Of a stretch of 64,000 nucleotides of DNA, positions 53,411-63,619 are shown piece after piece. The translations under genes and the position numbers were made by a program. Within the stretch, counting starts at the first letter, position 1. Every line of letters starts with the position of its first letter. The stretch spans positions 2,418,001 to 2,482,000 of the forward strand of contig OZ176059.1 in the NCBI GenBank assembly GCA_964247055.1, written 5' to 3'. Source of the stretch: Paragordius varius. Taxonomy: Eukaryota > Nematomorpha. The notes beneath the pieces were generated by a model. The model was not told where the DNA came from, ran no database searches, and was given only the letters and a program-made list of their open reading frames with translations.

Positions 53411-54225
53411 ACAATTCAAATTTACCCCTAAATAATTCAAATTCACCCTCAAATAAAATATATGTTTTTTAAGATTTAAATTACCTACTTTATTTTTTTT
53501 TATATATTTTTAATTAATAAATTTTTTTTTAAAATAATATTGAAAAAAGAATAAACTATGCTATAAAGATTTTCATATTTATAATGAGTTATATTAGTTT
53601 AAAAACACATAATTTATATTTAAGGTGAATTTGAATTGTTCTTGTCAATTGTCAATTTAAATTGTTCAAGGGTCAATTTAAATTGTTCGAGGGTGAATTT
53701 GAATTGTTTAAGGGTGAATTTGAATTGTTTAAGGGTGAATTTGAATTGTTTAAGGGTGAAATTAAATTATTAATGGTATATTTTCTCAAATATTTTTGGT
53801 ATAGGGATAATCCTACACATAAACCCCTACCAGATCTTTACCATGTATTACATGGTTCAGTATCTAAAGATTTGTTAAACACCATAAACTCTATGAATAA
53901 TACTAATTCAGCCAAAAATAAGGATTCTAAAACAACAGCAATGATAACAGAAGAACGACGGAATTCGGAAAACAATGATGATGGGGGCGAGAGCCATGTT
54001 AAATTTTATTTTATATATAATATTATATTTATTTATTATTAAAATAATTTTTTTTTGGGGGGGGGGGGGGGGGGTGTAATTTTAACAAAATTTAACCATA
54101 GGTAATTGTAAATAATATGATAAATATACCGTTTTTAACTACAAAATTTTAAAAATAAAATAAATCTAAAATGTTTGGTGCTTACAAATAAATAAAGGTT
54201 TAATATGATTATGGTTTATCTATTT

Positions 54226-54287
<62 letters not shown>

Positions 54288-56941
54288 TTTTTGTTAAATC
54301 AAAATTTTAATTGAAATTTTTTAAATATAAGTTGTCGTTTTATGGATATCGCAATAAAAGGAATAGAAATATATATATATATATATATAGATATATGGAT
54401 ATTTGAAAATTGTATCAAATAGTTTTCGTTAGAAAAAAATTAAGATTTAATTAATATTAGGGGGGCGGGTGTCATTTAAACATTAAAGATTTTTCTTTAT
54501 ATTTTTTCCACTTTGTCTACTGCTGTTGTGAATTTTTGTGTGTGTGTGTGTTGTCATTGCAAAGTACCCTACTATAGTTTATTGCTTATAAAAAGTAAAA
54601 TTAAAAAAAACATTATTATAACAATGAATAATCTTATCAAATTTAAACTTTATATCTAATTGATTTTTTTTTAACGTATTATAATATTTTTTATGTTATT
54701 CGATTTCCATATTTTTATATTTAAGCAGCAAAAAAAGGCTTATTTTAAAATATACCTACCTATATTGCGCTGTTTCATTGCCTAATTGTTTGGTTTTGGA
54801 TGATAAAAAAATGTTATCCCCCGTGATTAATTGCGCAATGTTGCCTATACTTGATATAAATGGATACCATTTACAATTAAAGTTCACCCTCGAACGAACA
54901 CACTTCAAATTCACCCTAAAAATAAATTATGTGTTTTCGGGCAACTAATATAACTAACTCATCATTAATATGAAATATATTTTTACGACATAGTTTATTA
55001 TTTTTTTCAGCATTATATAAATTTTAAACGTGATTTCATTTTTTAAAAATATTATAATAAAATAAAGGTAATTTTTATCTTAAAAAACACATAAGTTATT
55101 TTTAAGGTAAATTTGGCTTGTGTTTGAGGGTATATTTAAATTGTTTAAGGATGAATTTGAATTGTAAATGGTATTATATTATTTACATATTTGCCCTTTT
55201 GTTTTGACTTAGCAGAATAAAAATGATTCACCATTCATAACGGAAGTGATTGATTTACAAAACGTGACAGCGCATTTATACAAATCCACAAACACCAATG
55301 AAACAATGAATGGCATTGAAAAAAGCAGCCTTCAAGACTCAACAAATGTCCAAAAACATATAACAGTTGGTATGCTTTTGTTAATTTTATTAATTTTAAG
55401 CCTTTTTACGGAATTTATATATATAAATAAAAATTTGAAATTTCTGTTGATATATATATATATATATATAAGAAGCATACTATTTACAATTCAAATTTAT
55501 CCTTAAACGATTCAAATTCACCCTAAAAATAAATTATGTTTTTATTTGGGTTTAAATAACTCATTATTTATATGAAATATATCTTTATGGCTGTCTAAGT
55601 TTATCATTTTTTCAGTAATAAATTGTAATCAAAATTTTGTTTTTTTAAAAGTATAGAAAAAAATATATGTTATTTTTATTAAAAAGACTAATCTATTTTT
55701 TAAGGGTGAATTAAAATTTTTCAAGGGTGAATTCAAAGTGTTAATGGTACATTAATTTTACTTATAAATTTTCAAATTTTTTGCGCCCTTATGTTTTATC
55801 CCCCTGTTCTATACTAACTTTCGTATGCAATTTATAATTTTTTACAAAATAAAATAAAAAATTCCATTTTTTTAAAAAAAATAAGGTATGAAAGTTGAAG
55901 CAGTCGATTTGATGGAACCACATCTTTTGTGCGTAGCAACCATAGCCAAAGTTATATATCGGCCATCTAAATTACCACAACATAAACCAGAAGAAGTGTC
56001 GAATAAACATCTGTTGTTACCCAAAGTAAGTTTGATTTTCTTATTTTAACAGTCTATATGATATCTGATCTGAATTGTTAAGAGAAAAAGTTAAAGGCAC
56101 ACCTTTTTTTAAGAAAATTTGCTAATTTTTTATACACTATTTACATGTAAACTTTACCCTTGAACAATTCAAATTCACTACCTAAAATAAATTATAAAAT
56201 TACCTATATTTTTAAAAAATGAAATTTTGTTTAAAATTAAACTAATCCATAAAGATATATTTCATATTAATAATGAATTATTTAAACCCCTAAAAACACA
56301 TAATTTATTTTTTGGGGCAATTTAAATTGTTAAAGTTTGAATTTAAATTGTAAATTGTATATATTTATCACGTAGGCAACAACATAAACTAGAATTAATC
56401 TCTAATTATTACTCAAAATTAAGTAGTGTAAGAAATAAAAAGTATAATACTGATTTTTTTATATATTATAAAACATGCAGTAAAGTGAAATTAAAAATAT
56501 TATTTTTATAAAAACCAACCATACTTCTTAGAATTTGCAGTTTTTTATTATAAATAATACATCTTAAGTTTACAAAATGGTAATTACATATGTCTAACTG
56601 GTAATACACTCAACTATAAATAATTTAAAATTGTATTTTTATAGTTTGTAGGAAATATTAAGCTTTGAAAAAGTATAGTTCTCTTTTTCTTAAATATTAT
56701 CTTTCAATTTTCCCGTTTTATTTGTAATTTCATTAAATGTATTTTTTGTCATTTCAAACGTTACTTTTTTTAGATATATTCTAATTTTTTATATGTATAA
56801 ATTTTCAATTAATACTCAATTAAAAATATTTCCAACTGATATTAATTCATTTTATTCATCTATATTCAAGTAATATTTTATTTAGTCATAAGGAGGTTAA
56901 TTGCTTTAAAATAACCACAAATTTATAAATTTTCTGGAAAG

Positions 56942-56972
<31 letters not shown>

Positions 56973-59900
56973 CATTTCATATTCACCCTCAAATCGAATT
57001 CCTCAAATAAAATATATGTTTTAATGATTAAATTACCTATATTTTAATATATTTTCAAAAATAAAATTATGTTTAAGTTTAAATAATACTGAAAAAATAA
57101 TAGACTCTGCCATAAAGATATATTTCATATTAATATGAGTTATATTAGTTCGAAATAATTTATTTTTCAAATTTGAATTGTTTGATTGTCAATTTTAATT
57201 GTTTGAGGGTGAATTTTAATTGTTCGAGGGTGAATTTGAATTTAAATGGTATATATAACTTTGAAATCAGGATTTTTTTAAGACGATATATAATTTAAAA
57301 ATATATAGGATAATGTATGTCTATTTTTGTAAAAGTAACATATTAAAAATAGGGCATACATCGCATATTAGCATGAAAATTATGAAATAATTTATTTTTT
57401 GGTTGTTTTATACCTTCTTAGGTGTAATTTTATTTTTTGTTTTGGGTTATTCTTTTTTTTTCATTACATTTAACAGTAATTTTTTACTTTAAAAATCATT
57501 TAATACACTGTATATTGATTATTTACATTTTTAACCATAATAAATGCACATTAAGTTGTATTAGCGATTTAAAAAAATACTGCGAAAAAGTTTGAAATTA
57601 GGATTTTATTTAACAATTTCACATTAATTATAAAGATTTTTAGAAACCATGCTCCTTAAAGCTCTAACGAAATCATATTTTTAAGTAGCGTATGATATAG
57701 ATTAAATTTTGTTTATAATTTAATGCATCATTGTAATGTTTTATGGCAAGATGGGCAAAATCGCGTTTAGTTTTTTAACCGATCATTTGTTGTTTTTACC
57801 CATACGCCCCTGCAATGGTATTTAAACCGCTGCCCTAAAAGTGCTTTTTTATGACTCTTAATTATTTTTTTTATTTTTTGGATTATAAATACATGTGCAA
57901 ATGTGTTAATAAGCAGTTATGAAATTTTAACAATATTTTAAGGTGGATGGACGGACGACCCTTGAGAGACAATATTAATATTTTTTAGCGGCCTTTCAAT
58001 TTTTTGAGGTGCATAACACGTGATACTGCATTTCTCGCTTATTGGTTAACATAAATGTGTGCCTACTGTATACTATTTTTTAGTCTAAAGCACATGTTTC
58101 TCTGGGTGAGAATATGTTGCGTTTGCTGGAAAAAATGTTGCTTTTGCCTAAAAATGGTATACTGTATTTAACTTTAGAATGCTGATAATGATGGTGAAAT
58201 GTTGACTACTACTGTTGACATGGTACCACACTTGGTTAAAGTACATTACGATGGATGGGACAATGATTATGATGCCTGGATGTCGGCTAACGGACCCGAT
58301 TTATTTGCACCGGGTTGGTCTGAGCTTGCGGGTTATAAACTTGAAGCGCCACAAAATACGACTACAGTTATAACTGCTTCTACCAATTCAACCAATAAAA
58401 TAAAGGCCTCTCAAACAACAAAAACAACAGAATTTGCTAAATCCACTACCAAAAGTCACGCATCAGGTAGCAGTTTAAAAGTGTTTAAAATACTTTTTAA
58501 CATCAGTTTTTTTTTCGTTGATATATAACAGGGGTGTCAAGTTTTGATTATATTCCGACATGTCGCATTCATAAAATATATAGGCATTAACAAATGTTTC
58601 AGTACATTTCAAACATGAGATAGTAAAAACTACTTTTTATTACAACAGATTTGCCTAAATTTGGAGAGATTTATTTAGAAAATTAGTTTAACATAATCAA
58701 TTTTTTTTGATTGTTTTAACATTTTTTATTTTTTCGCGGACTGCAGAAATATATCGGAGGGCCGCATTTTGCACACCCTTGAAATATACTATGTATTTAT
58801 ACTTTTCAACATTGTTTATATTTTTTATATAAAAATTGTTATCAAACAAACCAAAGATCATATACAGTATATACTATGTATTTATACTTTTCAACATTGT
58901 TTATATTTTTTATATAAAAATTGTTATCAAACAAACCAAAGATCATATACAGTAGCGTGTGGTATAAAAACAAAAACACCATTAAACAAATTTTTTTCCC
59001 TATATTTTGACATAAAATGTGTTTTATTGAATAATTGTCAAATTTTTTTTTAAACCATACGTACGTACTTATTGTATACTATTCATATAAAAATATATTT
59101 TTTGTACTGTTTTGGCGGTTTGTATAATTATTCGGACAAAACGTTAAAAAAACATAAAGACAAATATATTTTAAAGGTTAACCATATTAAACCCTATTAT
59201 ATTTCCAATATAATAATACATTTAATTGCAATTACAAAATAATAATGATAGTGTTACCAATTTACATCTCTATTTTAAACCTTGTAATTTCAAACAATGA
59301 ATTATTATACAAATCAAGTTTGTAAAAAGTACAGCCGTCTTTTGTAAAAATATTGGGATTTATATTTTTAAGCTTTGACCGTATAATTTTAATTTGTCCT
59401 GTAAAATACCGTCAATTTTTATCAAAGGAATCATTAAAATGCATGCTCTATTATATATTATAGTTGGCCCTTAAAAATTTAAGTGATCTTTGAACACTAG
59501 TTGTTGCTTGAATTTTTAACTATGCCAAAAATTTAAACCATAGAAATTTAATATTTTTTATTTATCAATTTTTAATCCATAATTCTTATTTGCTACATTA
59601 TTAATTTTAACTATCGTAATAACGTGAACCTATTTATTGTTAAAATCTTATCAGAAACATTTTATACAACCATTATTCATTATATATTTTTATAAAATAT
59701 AATTATTGGATATGATGCAATCACAATATATTAATGTATATAAATATTTCCCGCCGCTGCATTTTATAAAGCTTTTGGTTAAATATTTTGTGTAATTCTT
59801 CACATTCGATTTGATGATGGCTGTACAGGCCTTTAAAATTAACTCAGACAGTGATGTCTCCACTTCCCTTAATAACATGTTACAAACATAATTTTTTATT

Positions 59901-62900
59901 TTGGAAAATGTATTTTCTTGATCGGATTTAGCATAAAACTATAAGGTGATAGAAATCAAATTTTATAAGAATATTTGGCGGAAATATCAGTTAATGAATT
60001 TTTACTATGAATTTTAGCGTTATTCAAAATAAAATGTATGTCTTCTAAATTATAAATTAATGAATATGTATGAAACATATAGATCTTGAAAAAAAATTGC
60101 AACAATATTAGAATTAACATTTCTTTCAGACTCTATATGGGAGTACACTATTCCAGCACATTCTAGGGCTGCTACAGTGGTTATTGAAACGCCTGACTCA
60201 TCAATGAACACTAATTTGGAATAGTTGCGACCAAAGGTTTTACAAAGGGCGAATTAAACTTAGACAATCATTTACCTTTTAATTTCAAAATTAGTTTGTT
60301 TCATCGTAATCCCCCCAAGCTTTGTGATATCATTATTAATAGTTGTATTAGATAGGCGGATATTTTATCAACTAGAAAACATTTTAGTGTTATAAAAGTG
60401 GATTTATGTTATTTTGGCTTTGACTAAAATTCTTTTTCTTCCATAATTTGTGTTTTCATTTATATTTGATTTATATTTACTAATGAATAATGCGTTTGGC
60501 AGTAGTATATTTAATTTCTAGACATATTTATTATTATACTTTCACCCTTTATAATTCGTTTTTTATCTTGATTCGATAATGTATGAATCTAAAATGTAAG
60601 ATAAGAATAATACTCATTTTATTTTTTGGAATGATAAATTGAAAATAATGGTCTGTTTTTTAACTAATACGGTCGGTTTGATTATATTTCATGTCAGATA
60701 TGCAAGTCAAGTATTACAAAATAAATATAATGGTTTTCAGTTTTAACCCATGTTCATGTGAAACTGTTTCTATCTGGGGAATAAAAGATGAAGACATTCG
60801 TTTACGACAACATTCCCAATACATCTAATAGCGATTCCTGTCTTTCTAAACACGTTTGTCAATGTAGGACGCGACATTTCTGACAGCAAGGTTGTCTTGA
60901 CAAATATAGATTTTCCATAACAAGCGTCTCATACGCTAATCATAGAGATTAAAAAACACTTAGGGTTTTATACTGTCCTTATTTGGTTTCATGTGCTAAT
61001 ACAATAACAAATTAACAACTTTATATCAATCCATTGTGTATAACACAATCGATTGCACACTTATCATGATCTATGTATGTCCTTTTATAATATTGTAAAA
61101 GTTGTTTTTTTCCATTATCTACAAAAATTTTAATAAAATTTCATTTCTATCACCTTATAGCTTTATGCTACACCGGGATAGAGAGTACATTCTCTAAAAT
61201 GAAAAATTATGTTTGTGATATGTTATCAAAGGAGGTGTGGATACATTACTGTCTGAATTAATTTTAAAGGCCTGTACAGCCATCACTGAATCGAACGTTA
61301 CGACGGGTTCAAAATAGAACTAAAAACCTCAAAATGCAGAGGACGGAAATAATTATATAAATTAATATATATTTTATAAAAATATATAATGAATGATGGT
61401 TGTTTTAGTAGATGCTTCTGATTAGATTTTTACAATAAATAGGTTCATGTTTTATAAAATTTGAATTATGATAATTAAAAGTAATAATATAGCAATTATG
61501 GGCTAAAAATCGATAAATTATATAAAAAATATAAAATTTAAATGGTTTAAAGTTTTTGGCATAGTTAAAAATTCAAGCACCAACTATAAGTGTTCAAGAA
61601 CCAACTCTTGGAGTGCAAATCGTATGTATCTATATATAATATATATATATTGTATTACGTATTGTATAAAAAGGGGGCTCAACCGCTAAAACTACATCCA
61701 CAAAACAAACTTTAAGTTCTGTTACCGCTAAAAAAACTCGTACTTCAGGATTAGGAACAGATGCCACTTTGGATGATGGAAAAATTGCAGGGGAAAAAAT
61801 TAATAGAAATGCAGGTATTTTATAGTATTTTTTTTTAATTTACAAATTATAATCATAATATTAATATAGTATAAATTGAATAGTAAAATTGAGAGAATTA
61901 CGCGCATTATATGTTATGCATTTTAAAAAATATTATTATATACGCATGTAAGCTAGCTTAATTTAAAATAAATCACATAGGTATAAATTAAAATTATACG
62001 GACAAAACATATAAAAAATATAAACATAATTTTTTTTCTCCAGGACAACCATACTTATTTAAACACCTTTTTATTCCCTTACTAAAAATCATTCAATTAC
62101 AATCGTAAAATACATATTTAATTGTGTTATCAATTTTTACATATCTTTGTTTAATATATTAACAATTCAACACAATTAATATATATATATATATATATAT
62201 AAAAATCAAAATTTAGAAAGTATGGTTATCTCTTAGAAAAAAATATTTGTCACCGTTTTGTCCTTATAATTTCAATTTTTAATGTAATTATATTATCCTC
62301 TCATGTTTTTTATCATTGTTAAAAAACGATTGTGTTAATGGTAATGTAATGTTTTGTACACCACGCCTATAGTGAAGTTAATTCAAAAATTTATCTATAC
62401 TTTCATTATTTTCTCTTTGAAATAAACCTTACCCACACACGTGTGATGATTTAAAATCCAATTGATTTATAATTGAAAGTTTATCAATAATATCGGTGAA
62501 TATAGTATAGTTGAGGCGATTTATGTTTAAAGCTTAATGCGCCCATGTATGTTAAGTATAAATATATTTTTGAAAATATTGAAACGACTTGCCTTTACTA
62601 TACTAGACCATTTAGAGTTTAAATTCACCCTAAAATAAATTATGTGTTTTCGGGCACTAATATAACTCATCATTAATATGAAATGTATTTTTATGGCATA
62701 GTTGATTATTTATTTAGTATTACTTTAATTTTAAACACGAATTTCATATTATAAAAATATTAGAAATGAATAATTTTATTCTAAAAAAACACATATTTTA
62801 TTTTAGGGTGAATTCAAACTGTAAATGTTATATTTGTTAAAGATAACCGATATATATATTTAATATGCAAAGTATAAGAAATAGCCATGTTAATTGGTAA

Positions 62901-63594
62901 TATAATCAATTTATTCTTATCATTGTTAGGTTATTGGAGAATTAATCAAGCAAATAACAAATCATATATATTTTACGTTGTGTCTTTGTGATTTTAATTG
63001 TAACATATAGCATTAATTTATATTCAACCTAAAAATAAATTATGTGTTTTTGGGCTAATATGACTCATTATTAATATGAAATGTATTTGGCATAATTTAA
63101 ATTTTTTTATTAAATTCCAAACAAATTTTTATTTTGTTAAATAGGAAAAACTATATAGGTAATTTTGAATCTTAATAAACACACATGATTTAATTTAGGG
63201 TGAATTTAAACTGTTAATGGTATAATATATATCTATTTAGATAAATCTATAGCTACTAAGAATCTCGTTACATTTACAAACGGAGATCAATTACCTAACA
63301 CTAAAGATTTGGAAAATGAAATTGAACGAAGCATAAAAACCGTGAATAATGAACACGTTGAAGACATCACAGATGATATCTGTAATGCTTCTATAGAACC
63401 AGAAAATGAAGTAACGATTGCCAACTCAACGAAAAATAATGGTAAAACCGGGGGTTATAACCGTACCCGAGATCGCCAACAAAGTCAAAGTGATAGCGAT
63501 CAAGAGGTTCTGCATAGCGGTTCAGCTTTGGATTCCGAAAATAATTCAAGTGTAGACGACGATGAAGATTATCTTAATGATGGTGGTACTAAAA
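45493..63594 (+). CDS. L3MBTL2: Four-MBT-repeat chromatin protein, L3MBTL2-like, 3' end beyond window
   Basis: Exons in phase: 45609-45691, 45754-46006, 46717-46805, 48400-48532 (or to 48589), 49240-49356, 50007-50134, 50851-50973, 52237-52399, 52953-53028, 53805-53997, 55216-55369, 55886-56025, 58178-58466, 61674-61814 and 63241-63594; a weaker 5' exon is 45493-45583. MBT1 has YFFKHLPLSDGWD and PDVHEVGW; MBT2 has KFSDWKNFLMKALVG, GQRLEVYD and NIHPVGW; MBT3 has MKCEALDPLNLSS and GYLMIKLD; MBT4 has GMKVEAVDLMEPHLLCVAT and HYDGWDNDYDAW. These blocks match human L3MBTL2 repeat by repeat (from memory). L3MBTL2 is a nuclear Polycomb-type protein (PRC1.6) that binds methyl-lysine or histone tails. 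The Y-W-Y pattern of an aromatic cage is visible only in MBT4, as in the human protein. The C-terminal tail is long, Ser/Thr/Lys-rich then acidic, unlike the short human tail. No FCS zinc finger was found. The exon at 50007 is the least certain of the MBT-region exons. Confidence 0.85.
47206..47271. repeat. (TA)n microsatellite
   Basis: Pure TA alternation in an L3MBTL2-like intron. It creates artificial Tyr-Ile frames on both strands. Confidence 0.95.
47330..47610. mobile_element. Family B miniature transposon, copy 2
   Basis: Left atatggacaaaacatat and right cgtttggtccgtataat with inner caaccatactt / aagtatggttg complement. Confidence 0.7.
47690..47947. mobile_element. Family B miniature transposon, copy 3, clearest ends
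   Basis: Left tagtaaaaagtgaaattatg and right ataatttcaatttttactg are inverted and flanked by TA. This copy defines the family B terminus CAGTAAAAATTGAAATTATA. Confidence 0.75.
49375..49990 (+). repeat. Four-unit tandem repeat carrying repeated splice-acceptor-like sites
   Basis: Units of about 150-160 bp; the block ccatacactactgtcctgtg recurs at 49,453, 49,601, 49,761 and 49,909. Every unit also has a T-rich run ending in CAG (AG at about 49,403, 49,551, 49,712 and 49,867) followed by an A/G-rich stretch. It lies between exons 49,356 and 50,007 of the L3MBTL2-like gene. The core block resembles the end of a family C-like element. Confidence 0.8.
50330..50556. mobile_element. Family A miniature transposon, copy 6
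   Basis: Left accatttatagtttaaat, central aaaacatataatttatta, right arm gtttaaggacgaatttgag ending tatatggt. Confidence 0.65.
51560..51840. mobile_element. Family B miniature transposon, copy 4, worn
   Basis: Left acagacaaaacctaaaaatg and right gatttatccgtataatgtc with the inner caaccattttt block. Confidence 0.5.
51853..52223 (+). repeat. Direct repeat pair of about 110 bp with TCTA microsatellite
   Basis: The block from ttttaatcgattyagact through a (tcta)n run to cgctaaaacctatta occurs at about 51,856-51,966 and again at 52,113-52,220. The second copy ends about 17 bases before the acceptor of the exon at 52,237. Confidence 0.75.
52650..52874. mobile_element. Family B fragment, copy 5
   Basis: The right arm gttttgtccgtataattca and ttttactg followed by TA is clear; the left arm is too worn to place. 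Confidence 0.45.
53110..53181. repeat. (TA)n microsatellite, about 72 bp
   Basis: Pure TA alternation about 80 bases after the exon ending at 53,028. Confidence 0.95.
53404..53777. mobile_element. Family A miniature transposon, copy 7, with expanded subterminal repeats
   Basis: Follows a (TA)n tract (53,360-53,406). The right arm has about six tandem gaattgtttaagggtgaatt-like units of 20-21 bp instead of the usual one or two. Its end (ttaatggt) is 27 bases before the acceptor of the exon at 53,805; as a result an open frame runs from the repeat units straight into the real exon. Confidence 0.75.
54048..54074 (+). repeat. Poly-T followed by an 18-base poly-G run, second copy
   Basis: Nine T then eighteen G, starting 50 bases after the donor at 53,998. 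Same orientation and order as 38,133-38,163. Confidence 0.9.
54229..54283. repeat. (TA)n microsatellite
   Basis: Pure TA alternation in an L3MBTL2-like intron. Confidence 0.9.
54866..55172. mobile_element. Family A miniature transposon, copy 8
   Basis: Left accatttacaattaaag with caccctcgaac subrepeats, core tatgtgttttcgggcaacta, right aattgtaaatggt. Ends 43 bases before the exon at 55,216. Confidence 0.75.
55479..55748. mobile_element. Family A miniature transposon, copy 9
   Basis: Left actatttacaattcaaat preceded by a short (TA)n, right arm with two caagggtgaatt units ending ttaatggt. Fills most of the intron between 55,369 and 55,886. Confidence 0.7.
56135..56358. mobile_element. Family A miniature transposon, copy 10, worn
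   Basis: Left cactatttacatgtaaact then cccttgaacaattcaaattc, right aatttaaattgtaaattg. Confidence 0.55.
56440..56740. mobile_element. Family B copy, strongly worn
   Basis: Only inner complements (accaaccatactt / aagtatagtt) and a rough right end (cgttttatttgtaatttc) remain. Confidence 0.35.
56972..57250. mobile_element. Family A miniature transposon, copy 11
   Basis: Directly after (TA)n; left acatttcatattcaccctc, right arm with two to three gtttgagggtgaatt units, end tttaaatggt. Confidence 0.65.
57684..57812. mobile_element. Family C-like miniature element, worn
   Basis: Left agtagcgtatgatatag and right acccatacgcccctg are inverted 129 bases apart. TA is present on the left only. Confidence 0.5.
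58528..58782. mobile_element. Possible hAT-type miniature element
   Basis: Left caggggtgtcaag and right cacacccttg with a ggagggccgcatttt block just inside. The ends resemble non-autonomous hAT elements; no clean 8-base duplication could be fixed. Confidence 0.4.
58788..58957 (+). repeat. Tandem duplication, two 85-bp units
   Basis: The unit starting actatgtatttatacttttc recurs exactly 85 bases later with no difference seen, so the duplication is recent. The second unit runs into the start of a family C-like element at 58,950. Confidence 0.9.
58950..59074. mobile_element. Family C-like miniature element
   Basis: Left cagtagcgtgtggtataaaa, right taaaccatacgtacgtactt then attg, flanked by TA. 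Confidence 0.6.
59115..59405. mobile_element. Family B miniature transposon, copy 7
   Basis: Left taattattcggacaaaacg and right gctttgaccgtataatttt with an inner gacaaat / aaccata arm. Confidence 0.6.
59462..61625. mobile_element. Foldback-type element with about 500-bp inverted arms
   Basis: The left arm (about 59,462-59,975) is repeated in reverse complement as the right arm (about 61,115-61,625). Shared blocks include gcttgaatttttaactatgc, ggctgtacaggcctttaaaa and ataaggtgatagaaat. Both arms carry the same degraded reading frame pointing inward to outward (right arm reads TFSKMKNYVCDMLSKEV). Between the arms, the minus strand near 60,140-60,240 reads FGRNYSKLVFIDESGVS, which recalls the acidic DE(S/T)G box of DDE transposases. 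The element sits in the intron between 58,466 and 61,674. Family unknown; a pogo- or hAT-derived foldback is possible. Confidence 0.65.
61980..62285. mobile_element. Family B miniature transposon, copy 8
   Basis: Left aaattatacggacaaaacat and right ccgttttgtccttataattt, inner caaccatactt / aagtatggtta pair. Confidence 0.65.
62607..62829. mobile_element. Family A miniature transposon, copy 12
   Basis: Left accatttagagtttaaattc, core attatgtgttttcgggcact, right gggtgaattcaaactgtaa. Confidence 0.65.
63010..63221. mobile_element. Family A miniature transposon, copy 13
   Basis: Shares the core attatgtgtttttgggctaa and the right end gggtgaatttaaactgtta. Its end (atggt) is 19 bases before the acceptor of the exon at 63,241, so it supplies most of the acceptor-proximal intron. 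Confidence 0.65.
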
Positions 63595-63619
63595 GTATAA
63601 TTATATGATATAATTTTAT

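Noticed and set aside
53630-53777. CRISPR-like array of 20-21 bp units
   Set aside because: Units are contiguous without spacers, belong to a transposon arm and lie in a eukaryotic intron.
53662-53804. Upstream extension of the exon at 53,805 as coding sequence
   Set aside because: The residues come from tandem transposon subrepeats; a good acceptor at 53,804 gives the phase needed from the previous exon.
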